From the NCBI RefSeq assembly GCF_023159225.1, contig NC_063181.1:21540073-21604072 (forward strand): a stretch of DNA of 64,000 nt, in the 5' to 3' direction. The position numbers and the translations under genes were made by a program. Of this stretch, positions 23,409-34,624 are shown piece by piece. The notes under the pieces were generated by a model that made no database searches, had not been told where the DNA came from, and saw only the letters and a list, made by a program, of their open reading frames with translations. Within the stretch, counting starts at the first letter, position 1, and every line of letters starts with the position of its first letter. This stretch comes from Perognathus longimembris pacificus. Lineage: Eukaryota > Chordata > Mammalia > Rodentia > Heteromyidae.

Positions 23409-23660
23409 TAAAATAATTGCAAATCCAACAACACTGAGATTCTACCTCACCCCAGTAAGAATGTCCGTTATCAAAAAAACTAATACTAACAGATGCTGGA
23501 GGAAATATGGCCAAATGGGAACCCTACTAGACTGTTGGTGGGAGTGTAAACTTGTTCAACCACTCTGGGAAGCAGTATGGAAGTTCCTCAAAAGGATAAA
23601 CATAGAGCTACCCTATGACCCAGCAGCCCCGCTTTAAGGCATCCACCCAAAAGCTTACAA
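23409..23660 (+). mobile_element. Inverted 5' segment of the same L1 insertion
   Basis: Sense L1 ORF2 sequence: GCAAATCCAACAACACTGAG, CTCACCCCAGTAAGAATGTC, GGGAAGCAGTATGGAAGTTCC, then CTATGACCCAGCAGCC and CACCCAAAAGCTTACAAG. Its last L1 base lies just upstream, in L1 coordinates, of where the antisense piece begins, as expected for twin priming. About 22 bp of unexplained filler (23387-23408) separates the two pieces. Confidence 0.88.
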
Positions 23661-23908
23661 GAAAATTTTGCTTTTTCTGAACAATGTTTTCCCAATCTCT
23701 TCCCAACAGTCCCTCTGAACAATTATTGTACTCTGCCATTTTATGAGTTATACACTGTAAAGTTGAAAGTATTAAATGACATCTTGTGATCATTGCCTGT
23801 TTCTTCCAATTTCGTTTAACATAAAGTCCTCCACTTACTTAAGAATTCATGATATTCTAAAGATTCAGGACATTACATGTTTCTGCAACTTAGAAGCTTT
23901 AGAATCAA

Positions 23909-24249
23909 GCCAGATGCCAGTGGCTCATGCCTGTAATCCTAGCTACTCGGGATGCTGAGATATGAGCATGGTGGTTCAAAGCCAGCCAGGTAAGAAAGTC
24001 CATTAGACTCTTATCTCCAATTACCCACCAGAAAACAACAAGTGGCCCTGTGGCTGGCAGTTGGAAGCTAGCCTTGGCAGAAAAATCCCTGTGAGACCAT
24101 TATCTCTAACTACTCAAAAACAGGAAATGGCACTGTGGCTCAAAGTGATAGAGAGCTAACTTTGAGACAAAGAGCACAGGGACAGCACCCAGGCCTTGAG
24201 TTCAAGTCCCAAGCCCAACATGAAGAAAGTTAGATAGAAAAAGAAAGAC

Positions 24250-24284
<35 letters not shown>

Positions 24285-24386
24285 GGGAGGGAGGGAGGGA
24301 AGGAGGGAGGGAGGGAGGGAGGGAGGGAGGGAGGGAGGGAGGGAGGGAGGGAGGGAGGGAGGGAGGGAGGGAGGGAGGGAGACTGG
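23909..24386 (+). mobile_element. B1-like/Geo SINE with internal duplication and expanded tail
   Basis: TTTAGAATCAA at 23898-23908 recurs at 24387-24397, so the SINE body and its whole microsatellite tail are one insertion. The body holds CAGTGGCTCATGCCTGTAAT and GGTTCAAAGCCAGCC. The linker-proximal unit occurs twice (about 23985-24055 and 24065-24141), each ending with a 'CACTGTGGCT'-like motif. The Geo half ends GAGTTCAAGTCCC near 24210. Confidence 0.9.
24236..24380. repeat. (GAAA)n-(GA)n-(GGGA)n microsatellite
   Basis: Three successive purine motifs: AGAAAGAAAG, then GAGAGAGA, then GGGA tetramers for about 100 bp. It lies between the SINE body and its 3' target-site duplication. Confidence 0.97.
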
Positions 24387-24399
24387 TTTAGAATCAACT

Positions 24400-26495
24400 C
24401 TTTGTAGACATGTTTAACACCAGGGATTTATCATTACGTAAGTCTGATTATCAGTAACTATTACTGAATTTGTCAATTTATAAGAAATATTTAGCAATAA
24501 AATAATTTATTATGCAAGCAATAAACTATCATTTTAAATTCACTCCTTAAATGTCTTCGTTCTCCTTAAGACAGAGCACATTATTATTTTCCAAGTAGAT
24601 ACCCAGTATCAAGCTCTCATTGGAAGCATCAAATATTTGACTAGCTTATATAAATTAAAATCTTCCAGCTGGGTCAAAACCTAGTAAGGGGCACACGGAT
24701 TTATCTACAGCAGGCATTCAAAGTGTAGTTCACTGAGCTGAAGGCACGCCATATTTTCTCTTACTTTCTCTCCTCAGTATGATAAAACTGCACAATATTC
24801 TGTCCATTTCATAGTTTGTACTTTATGAAGAAGGTTGCAAGTACTGTGAGATGTTAACTCCTGACCCAAAAATCAAATTAATAACACATTTTAATTTGCA
24901 TAGAACTTCTTTGTGACAAAAACGATAAAGGCAATTAGATGTTGCCAGAATTAGAGTGTAGAATTTTTTTCTCCCATTCTTTAGATATGTGACTTTACAC
25001 TTTTCTATATAGGTACTGAAATAAATCTATATTTAGAAATAAAACTAAGTGTTGATGCCTCATGCCTAGAAAGATAAAGTCTCTATATTGGCACAAAAGG
25101 ATTATCAGTTATAAAATGTTTACTTAAGTGAAATATTATAGGAAATACTGGTATATGAAACATAGCTATGTCATTTCTCTTAAATGAGTATTTTAGTATT
25201 TCTTCATCTTTAACCTGTATCTTCTTTGAACTACTCCAGCCATAAGTAGCATTTTTCTTTCGATCTTTTAATGACATATATTTTGAGAAACTTTCACCCA
25301 AAGGCATTTCATAGAGACAATAGCTTCTGAAGGAAAAGGAAATGTGATTGTTGTTTGCCCAGAGTTATAAATGGACAAGTAATAAATGCTTACTCATATA
25401 AGTATTTGAAGTAACATTTTATGATGTAGAGGCCATTCAGATCTCATTGAAAACACCGTCTTTCAAATTTATGGTGAGAAATATACTCAAAAATCTTTCC
25501 AGAAATCTTACCTAGAAAATCATGTCCAGATTCCATGGTACCTTATAAGGATTCAAATTAAGGATTCATTCTCTTTCTCTCAATGAAATTTATGTGTTAG
25601 AGGAGAAAAAATACATTAAAGAGAAAAAAGAAATCATAATAATACATACTTTAGATGCTTTAGTAAATATGTAATGCCTCTGTGTCTTTGTAGGTAAATA
25701 GGATGAAAATATAGCCTGGCTTAGAGGTAAGGAAAGATGCATTTAAGTGATTAAACAAGCTTCTATTCTCTCTGTTTCAATTTTAATCACTGAGGCATTG
25801 ATAAAATTATTCTGAGTATAGTAAGATATTTGTTTTAGTTCTTATTGGGAAGAATGAAACTGTGAAAATTATGTAATATTCAAACCCACAGCTAGCCCTT
25901 CATTTAATTCTCCTGGTAAGCTAGGTGCATACAAATGCTTAAATCTATTTCCCTAAAACATATATATGATATATATCTTCCTTTGGACTGCCTGGATATC
26001 ATATAATTTTCTCCTTCCTGATACACAGAGAAAATTGTCAAATGTAAAAATATTAATTATGTGAACATGGTAATATAATCATTTAGCCAAGGGACCTGAA
26101 TTAAGCTTAGTATCCACAGACACAAAGAGCCCTAAGCAAAGGAAATAAGCTATTCATTTCAATCCTTTAATTTATGTAGTTACTTATACATATTCAATGA
26201 TATATAATAAAAGTATTACACTAATATTTGTGTAGGAATGATCCAAACACAAGATGGAATCAAACCTGTTGTCATTTTAAATATATGACTCTACTGTACC
26301 TAAGATCTGGATGCAAGTTTCTTGCTGAGAAGAATTCACTTAACGAGGGCTCAGTTTTAACTTCCTGCAGTCTATTATTCTAACAGTTTGAACACTTACA
26401 GAAATCTCTCTTGATTAAACTGTGTTCTCTTGCACTTTTGCATCCTTCTACAAAATGACATATGTCTTAGAAATCTATTCTTTTGTACCTGGTAT
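24400..26495. other. Unique AT-rich DNA
   Basis: About 2.1 kb with no named repeat or convincing exon. Confidence 0.5.
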
Positions 26496-27025
26496 ATTTA
26501 ACACTGTTATTATTATTATTATTTTAAATTTATTGTCAAAATGATGTACAGAGAGGTTACAGTTTCATATGTTAGGCCTTGGGTACATTTCTTGTACTGT
26601 TTGTTACCTCCTCTCATTCCCCCCTCCCCCTCCCTCTTTCCCTCTCCCCCCATGAGTTGTTCATTTGCTTTACACCAAACGATTTTGCATGAATTGCTTT
26701 TGGAGTTGTTTGTCTTTTTATCCTTTGTGTCTCGATTTTGATATTCCCTTTCACTTCCCTAGTTCTAATACCAGTATATACAGTTTCCAATGTACTCAGA
26801 TAAGATACAGTGGTAGTGCGGGTACAACCACAGGAAGGGGATACAAGAGGATCATCAACAATAGAAGCTACGGTTTCACATGGCATGTTGAAAGCAATTA
26901 CAACAGTGATATAACAGTCGTTTCCATAACATGGAGTTCATTTCACTTAGCATCATCTTATGCATCCATAAGGACATAGCCATTAGGCTCTTGTGATCCT
27001 CTGCTGTGACTACCCTAAACCTGTC

Positions 27026-27356
27026 CTAATTATTCCCTATGAGTCCCATAGAGTCCATGTTTCTTTGGGTCTGGCTCACTTCTCTTAGTATAATTTTTTC
27101 CAAGTCCTTCCATTTCCTTACAAATGGGGCAATGTCATTCTTTCTGATAGAGGCATAAAATTTCATTATGTTTATGTACCACATTTTCCTAATCCATTCT
27201 TTTACTGAGGGACATCTGGATTGGTTCCATATTTTAGCTATGACAAAATTGTGCTGCAATGAATATTGTTGTGCTGGTGGCTTTAGTGTGTTCTTGCTTG
27301 TGGTCTTTTGGGTAGATGCCCAAAAGTGGGGCTGCTGGGTCATAGGGGAGCTCTAT
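27026..27356 (-). pseudogene. L1 ORF2 C-terminus with stop codon
   Basis: The minus strand reads IAKIWNQSRCPSVKEWIRK, WYINIMKFYASIRKNDIAP and VRKWKDLEKIILREVSQTQ, ending MGLIGNN then stop at 27026-27028. This gives the normal ORF2 end for this L1 family and fixes the 3' UTR at about 500 bp. It is the tail of ORF2 only, without the reverse-transcriptase domain. Confidence 0.88.
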
Positions 27357-27781
27357 ATCAAAGACCTCGAAATTAAAACAGATACCCTGAAAACACTAAA
27401 AGAAGGAGTAGAGAAACACTTGGGCTCCTTGGCACAGGATGGAACTTCCTTAACAAAAACCTATAAATCAAAGAAAGGATGGTTTAATTGGACTGCATCA
27501 AACTGCAGAGCTTCTGCCAGGCAAAGGAAATAGCTTGCAAGATAAACAGAAAGCCCACAGATTGGGAAAAGATCTTTACCTGCCATATAAGGGACAAAGG
27601 CCTCATATCTAAAATATATACAGAACTAAAAAAATTAAAATCCTCCAAAAAAACCGCAAAGAACCAACCGCCCCCTCAAAGAGTGGGCTAAAGACCTCTC
27701 TGATGAGGAATTGAGAATGGCCAAGAGACATATAAAAAAGTGCTCTACATCCCTGGCCATAAAAGAAATGCAAATCAAAAC
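27357..27781 (+). pseudogene. L1 ORF2 fragment in the inverted segment
   Basis: The plus strand encodes [20 protein letters not shown], then after a frameshift [15 protein letters not shown] and [18 protein letters not shown]. This ORF2 region lies C-terminal to the reverse transcriptase, and its start overlaps in sequence the right-edge copy near 63917. Frame changes and a nested insertion break it. Confidence 0.85.
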
Positions 27782-27904
27782 AAGAGGGGAGGGGGAGGGG
27801 GTAATGAGGGACGAGGTAACAAACAGTACAAGAAATGTATCCAATGCCTAACATATGAAACTGTAACCTCTCTGTACATCAGTTTGATAATACAAATTTT
27901 AAAA
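27782..27904 (+). mobile_element. Nested short L1 3' end with target-site duplication
   Basis: AAATCAAAAC at 27772-27781 recurs at 27905-27914 and exactly brackets an L1 tail (G-rich tract, GAGGTAACAAACAGTACAAG, GAAACTGTAACCTCTCTG, TTTGATAATACAAATTTTAAA). Outside it the ORF2 sequence GCAAATCAAAACAACATTGAG is restored when the insert is ignored. It therefore jumped into the 26.5-28 kb L1. Confidence 0.93.
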
Positions 27905-28049
27905 AAATCAAAACAACATTGAGATTCCACCTCACCCCAGTAAGAATGTCCATTATCAAGAAAACTAACAATAATAAATGTTGGATGGGATGTGGCCAAA
28001 AGGGAAACCTATTCCATTGTTGGTGGAAATGTAAACTTAACACTGTTTC

Positions 28050-29815
28050 TAACAAGCTAAAACAGCTGTATAATGAATAAGAGTATGCTTTTTTTATTTT
28101 ATTTGTGATTATTTGACTTTAAAAACTCTGATAAAATCTATAGTTGGACTCTTCTAAAAATATGTTCACATTAGTGAACACTAACACTGTCTTATACTGG
28201 TTCACGTTACCATAGATCTCAGTTTTAAACAGTTATAATTTATTTAATATATTTACAAAATTCTTTAATGATGACTTCTGGCCTTATTAAGCTATGAAGA
28301 AGAATGATAAAGTAACCATACCTCCCGTGAAACTGAAAAAAAAAAACCCACAAATAAACAACTCTAAAACCTTGTAAAATATTTGGCCTTCAAAGCTTAG
28401 CTATTTTCATGCCTCTTTTATTCACCTTCTGGTCAATATCTTTCCCCCTCAAAGCTACTTCATTAAGTACTGTACATTAATCATAAGAAGAATTCACTCA
28501 TAGAATTGATATATGTTTGTGCTGGATTATTAAAAACACAAACAATTTTCACTTGGTATATCATATTACTTAGAGATGTAATCTGTGTCACTGCCCTGGG
28601 AAATGTGGTTCTCCCACAGGTCACTGTATATTCATGGTTACTCACTGAAGGACTGAAAGAAAGGACTGCATAGCTAATTATTTATAGATGACATTAACTA
28701 CAGAAAAGCACACCATCGTTTTCCTCATTAAGACCTGAGTTTCTAAGCAATTTAAACAACTCTGTGGTGTGAGCAGATGGTATCTTTATTTACTTGTTTT
28801 TGTAATAAACATAAAGAAGAGTATTCCTGAGGAATAACAGTCCCCAGAAAGCAATCCTATCCATTGTCAGCATTGGGAAGAAACCTGATTTCTCCATAAA
28901 TTTTCTAAGTATATGATTGCTATGAACTGAGGCATACTGACACCTTTAATCTATTTGCAATAACTAACAGTAATGTCTTTGTCACGAACAACCCAAGGGA
29001 AGATGCAGATAGAGGGAATTATACCATTTCCATCCATTTCTTGGCTAACTACATTTCCTTAAGAATAATCTACCTAAATGGATTTAAATATAAAAGAGAA
29101 ATAATAAAAAAGTGTCAGATGGTTTAATGCCCTCTAGAAGATATTGAGACTATATGCATCAATCAAGCAGTCTTTTTAGCTCTCCAGGCTCTTCGGTCCC
29201 TTGTTTAGCTCTGTTTTCGTGGGAATGAATGATAGTCCATGTGTCTTATTACTCTTCAGCTCCCATTGTGAAATAAAATCCAAAAATAAACTCCAAGAGG
29301 CTGTTTGGTTTCTAGCTGTCAGCATTCTATATTGAAATAAATGTTTAAAATTGTTTCCACAAAAGGAAATGAAATGGGTATATTTCCGTCAGTGTGAACA
29401 CAATTATTTTGAAAACAAAAACAAAAAACTTCAGGTCACTGGGATTTAATAGAATAAAATCATAAAGGAATCTCTTCCCTTGACCACTCAAAATTCCTAT
29501 CAGAGTCCGGCATGTCTTACAAATGCCTTTGGCTTTAGGGATAGCAATTATTTCCTATTTGTTGTCCTTTTCCCCTTTCACTTTTTATATTTTTTAACAG
29601 CATTTAATAGCAACTTTATCTCCATTTAATGCACAAACTTGGTTTATTTAAAAATTATTGACCTAAGGCAGAATGTATAGGGTATACTTGTAACAATTTA
29701 GTGTGCTGAAGGAAACCCTGACTGATGTGGGAAAAAGTAACTAAAGAAGGAAAATAAAAATAAAGTAGAGGTCTTAGCCAATTCAAGCTCCAGTATCTCA
29801 AAAATTACATATATA
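28050..29815. other. Unique AT-rich DNA
   Basis: No named repeat or exon-like frame. Confidence 0.5.
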
Positions 29816-29975
29816 CTTATATATGCATATGTATATCTTTTAAATCATGTATATATGCATATGTGTATATGTATATGTATCAATTCATGATGTATATACA
29901 TCATGCATAAATACATGATGTATAGTTACATCATGTATCTATACATAATGTATATGTATATACATATATACATGG
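29816..29975. repeat. AT-rich palindromic minisatellite-like tract
   Basis: Repeated ATATGCATATGTATAT and CATGATGTA / TACATCATG units. 29886-29905 is a perfect 20 bp palindrome, and 29914-29935 has perfect 9 bp arms around a 4 bp loop. Confidence 0.85.
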
Positions 29976-30547
29976 TTTCAAAGAATGATAAACACATAGT
30001 TACACTTAATCTGTGACTGATTCATTTTTCTCCCTGTCCATGTGTGCTCTAATCACATGACCTATTAAAAGATGGGGCAGAATGCTCAGTTTACTACATT
30101 TGGACTGATGCAGCTATCAGGAAATGGACTCACATTAACTTCAACTCTCTAGGGTTAATCTGGGTGTATCTGATCCCTCTCATGAGCAAAATTTGGATTT
30201 GTGGCCTTGAGCTATACTAATTTTAAACTGTAAGCTTTCTGTCTTTTAGGATCTAAATTTAACTGCTGGTACACTTTCACAAGGATAGGAATGACTAACA
30301 GTAAGCATTGCTGCCCTCATTTGCTATATTAACTGCATTTCTAACCTTTTTAAATTTGAGATTTTTAACAGTACCTCATTAGCCTGTGTATTATGGTACT
30401 GGACTACAGAGTAACATGCCTGAGTTTCCTTTCCTTTGCCTTCTGCCTTTGTAAATATGCCTCCACTACAGAAAGACTCATGGGGCATGACTTCAAGTAC
30501 AAATCATTTAGTCAAGGTCTATACCAACAAACATCTCTCTGACTCTC

Positions 30548-30576
30548 TGTTGTCTTTCTTTCTTCCTTCCTTTCTC

Positions 30577-30652
<76 letters not shown>

Positions 30653-30685
30653 TTCTCTCTGTCTCTGTCTCTCCCTCTCCCCCCA
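30548..30685. repeat. (TTTC)n microsatellite with CT-rich flanks
   Basis: About 100 bp of TTTC tetramers, then CTCTGTCTCTGTCTCTCCC. No SINE body is clearly attached. Ser/Phe-rich frames here are repeat translations. Confidence 0.95.
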
Positions 30686-30704
30686 TATTTTTCTGATGGC
30701 TGTG

Positions 30705-33250
30705 CAGTATATTAAATGTGTACAGTGAATCTTGATCAAAGTCATCCTTTTTATCATTCAGCCCTCTCCCACCAATCTCTTACTCCCTGCCAGTAATTTC
30801 ACGATTTCGACTTCCATTAATCATACATATCTTAAAAAATATTATCATATTTCTCCACGGTGTCCTCTTCTATTCAAATGAGACTAGTTTACAATAGGTA
30901 ACTAGTTAGAAAATGTGCTCCAGATGTAGACATTGTGGAATAGGACTCCTACATAGGTTTACAGTAGTGCTTGGCTCTCTCCCACAGATAATTGTGGGTT
31001 CTACACAACTGCCGGAATGGCTCAAGAGCCAGGTATTATGCAATTAGGAAGAGCTCCCATTCTTAAGAATACAACCTAAAAATTCACCATTCATCCTATC
31101 TTTCCCCTTACTTCCCATTGAAATCCCACTGGCAGCTCATGCCCTCAGTGTTCTCTCTCCCTTTGGCCTCTGGAAAGTCTGTGGTACCATTCTATCCCCT
31201 TGGGAACTGTAAAAACAAAAACAAACAAACAAACAAAAACATCCCTTTTCAGTGGCAGTTATTTCCTGATCAGTTGACCATTCTGTGCTTGGAATATTCT
31301 ATTAATGCGTGATGCTTTCATATAATTACATGCTTGTAAACAGAGTTTTGCATACCTGAATAAGAATAATTTGATGCCTTGATGGGAATCTATGTCCTGG
31401 CTCATAAAATTGTAATTTTTAAAAAAAATCATGGCACTCTAGAGCCAAGGAGAACCCTAAGATGTATCAAATTACAGAGTCCTGTCACTGTGACACTAGA
31501 GTCAATTAGCTTTACAAAGGCGAATAGTAGATAGAACCAGGAGATCTACAGAAGATTGTTGAGGGGTTTTCAGGTTTTTTAACTATGTGAGGGGCACTGT
31601 ACTGAACTCACGTCATAGTCTGTATGTTCAATGCCCCTGCTCACAGTTGTTTGTACAGATTGCACTAGCTCTATGCTTTAGTAAAAGACCTACTTTTGTC
31701 CAAGTTAAGAAGTTAATGTAATTACTCAAGATTCTAATGGACTTACATTTCAGCACCTACATATTGATAATTTTTATATGTAACATGTGTCAGCAAGGCA
31801 TCACCTCTTCTTCTGGAGCTGGCTAAAAGACTAGATACTCGATACCAATATTATAATCTATTATTCTGAAAGAAAGGTTGCGATTACCCTTCTAGTTCTG
31901 AAGAAAAAGGAGTGAATATGATTACATTATATATTTACAGCTTTTAAAGTTTAAACTCCACTTTCTATAAACTGAAATATTACAGAATCAGGCAATTCCT
32001 TGCTATGCATGAGTTGCACAGAGCTCAGTGAATTGGAAGAGCACGGGAATAGGATTAGTAGAATTTCTGAAGTCATATAAGCAACTGGAAATAGGTTGCC
32101 AAATGGCTAGATCATAGAAATATAGCAATTGTAGAGAAACTTAAAGATTTTTAAGTGTGTTTTTCAACTTCACTCTTTATATTGTTATAAATGCTCATAA
32201 TTTACAAACACGTGCATACCTAGAGTTGTTGAAATTTAAATTTTTCTCAATGCACATCTATGAATGTGAAAAGATCTGGTTTGAGCAGAGTAGTGGGGGG
32301 GGGGGAACCCTTCATGAGGTTTCTAAAGAATTTTATCAGCCTAGAATCATGGCCACACTATAAAATGTAGTGCATACATTTATGAAAGAGAAATTGCTCA
32401 CATTCAGTCTTTTCAAGTAGGTAATGAGCAAAATGTATTTCAAAAATTATAGTTCTTAATGCAAATCAGAATCATGTCATTGAATTTTTTGTACATCCAG
32501 ATGTGCAAAGAGAAGAGCCTTTGGGTATATCTGGCTATAAAGCCAATCAATCTGTCTCAACTCTGGGCGGATAATGAATACATCGGGAAGTTAAAAGTTC
32601 TCATCCCCATTTAGTTTTTCCTATGCTAAAGTTGTCAGAGAAAACAATCTTTGAATACTTTAATGCTAATTAGCCTTGTGACCAACAGTTTGCTAAATAT
32701 GTCGTGATTGGTCATAATTCTGGAAAGGACTTGAGAGTTGCAATGACATGTTCCTTGTCTTCAACTTTTCATACAGACTAATTTCTGTACACAATAACCC
32801 TTTGGAAAATTTCAGAATTTTATATTAACTCTTCAAAGTAGCATTTTAAATTAGACAAGGACAACTTCTACTTCTCAAAAGTAAGTTTAAAACTAAAACT
32901 AAAATATGAGAAACTACATATGATACAATCAGTCTAAAAGCAAACAAAACATAGTATTGTGTTACATAAATCCATGGTTTGAAACTTATCAGTGTATTGT
33001 GTATGCTTCTCCGATTTTCACATATGATTCTGCTAGTTGATGTGTTGCAGAGCCAAACAGAAGAGCATTCTTCTGACTCTAGTTTTGAACATTTAAAATA
33101 GAAGTAAAGAAAAAAAAGTAATAGCAAATGAGAAAAAAAAGAACATCCTTTTATTTGTTGGCAATGCTAAAGTTTCCACTTGTTGAACCAATTGTGTACC
33201 ACTGTGCCATGTGTCCTGAACATTTTTTTTCATTTGTTATTTTGAAGAAA
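30705..33250. other. Mostly unique AT-rich DNA
   Basis: No gene seen. 30705-30790 has a motif (TACAGTGAATCTTGATCAAAGTC) loosely shared with 48755-48790 and may belong to an unclassified repeat. 32500-32760 is noted as a possible conserved noncoding element. Confidence 0.45.
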
Positions 33251-33254
33251 GACT

Positions 33255-33520
33255 CTGTCTGGGCGCTGATGGCTCATGCCTGTAATCCTAGCTACGCAGG
33301 AGGCTGAGGATAGCAGCTCGATGTCAGCCTATTCAGCAAAGTCCATAAGACTCTTATCTCCAATTAACCACCAGAAAACCAGAAGTGGTTCTGTGACACA
33401 AAGTAGTAGAGTGCTACTCTTAGCAAAAAAAAAGTTCAGGGACAGTGACTAGACCCTGAGTTCAAATCCCACTATTCTGCCACCCCCCCATGTTCCTCCC
33501 CCCCCCGAAAAAAAAAAAAC
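33255..33520 (+). mobile_element. B1-like/Geo composite SINE, sense
   Basis: Left half: CTGGGCGCTGATGGCTCATGCC, TGTAATCCTAGCTACGCAGG. Linker: AATTAACCACCAGAAAACCAG. Right half: TAGTAGAGTGCTACTCTTAGC, GTTCAGGGACAGTGACTAG, TGAGTTCAAATCCC. The tail has become C-rich with poly(C) runs before the terminal A-run. Confidence 0.9.
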
Positions 33521-34104
33521 AACAACTCTCTTCTTCATCAGTCAAAATAATCATGTTTTATGCTTCTGACAATATGGAGAATGACAAGTGTGTAATACCA
33601 AGCCCAAGTATATGTTGAGAAGAGGGCTTGTGATTCTTCTTTTCCTAAGCTAGCAATGATCAGCAATTCTCATAACTTTACCTTTTACAAAAGAGTTCGA
33701 GTTAGAAGATGAGTCATCAGCACACAGCATAAAACATCCTAAATACTGATTAAAAGTAGTGGAAGAGGTTGCTTAGAAATTTAGGCACTGAGGTTTATAA
33801 GCATTATATCCTGAGGTAAACAGTAGATCCACTTGACAAATAAGTTTTTGGTCTGTTGTAAGACTTCTGAAAGATTTCTATCCTAGTTGGGCAATTTTAA
33901 ATTCTAGCATAGTTAAGAGATTTAATGCAGTGTTCAGGAAAATTTATTCCCAAGAATAATAAAACTAATGCTCTTACACTTTTTTTCTGTTTCCAAATAT
34001 ACTAATTAAAAGTCAGCCCTTACTCTGAAATAAGAATATAAGATAAGATGAATAGAACTCCAAGTACTTGTTTTGTGTTTTGCTATCAATTAATTGCTCT
34101 CCCC

Positions 34105-34175
34105 CCCCTCCCAAATCGATTGTGATTTGACCTCAGGGCAAGATATCTTATGACTGAGCTATACCCCAAACCTCT
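34105..34175 (-). mobile_element. ID-like monomer relic, antisense
   Basis: GTGATTTGACCTCAGGGCAAG and TATGACTGAGCTATACCCC are the complement of ID B-box and A-box halves. 'TTATTTTTAGACAGGGTTC' immediately after resembles the antisense start of a B1-type unit. Confidence 0.5.
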
Positions 34176-34527
34176 TACTTTATTTTTAGACAGGGTTCAT
34201 ATTTTCATGTTTTTCCTCCCTATAGTCAGTCATAGACCAGAATTCTTCCACTTTAGGCTCTTGTGTAGCTTAATTTCAAGTGGACACCATTACAATTTGT
34301 TTATAGTTTAAAATGGTATTTTACTTAATGTTTTTGGTTTGATCTACTGTTGTTCTAGTTTTTTTCTTTAATAATAAAGATGCTATATTTAATTGTTAAA
34401 AGTTTTCATGATATGTAAGTAATGTATAATAAAAATTTCAGTGGAGATTTCAATCCATATGTATTAATCTCAATAGAGTTCAATTTTAATGCTGAAAGTT
34501 GAAAATAATTATTAATAACTATCAATT

Positions 34528-34620
34528 CAAAACAAGTATGACAAGAAATGTACTTACTACCTTATGTATGTAACTGTAACCCCTCTATACATCAGCTTAA
34601 CAATAAAATTAAATTAACAA
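34528..34620 (+). mobile_element. Short L1 3' terminus, sense
   Basis: AACAAGTATGACAAGAAATG, ATGTAACTGTAACCCCTC, then CTTAACAATAAAATTAAATTAA. About 90 bp. Confidence 0.75.
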
Positions 34621-34624
34621 ACAA

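Larger units (their letters stand above)
26509..28036 (-). mobile_element. Twin-primed L1 insertion with 5' inversion, complete with target-site duplication
   Basis: TTAACACTGTT at 26498-26508 is repeated at 28037-28047. The antisense part (26509 to about 27356) carries the tail, a ~500 bp 3' UTR and the ORF2 end. The part from about 27357 to 28036 is sense-oriented ORF2 sequence ending at GGTGGAAATGTAAAC. In L1 order the sense end lies shortly upstream of the antisense start, fitting twin priming with a small deletion. A second L1 (27782-27904) sits inside. Confidence 0.95.

Noticed and set aside
27026..27533. Frames of 105 and 121 codons on opposite strands
   Set aside because: One is the L1 ORF2 C-terminus; the other is antisense L1 joined across the inversion to sense ORF2. 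Neither is a host gene.
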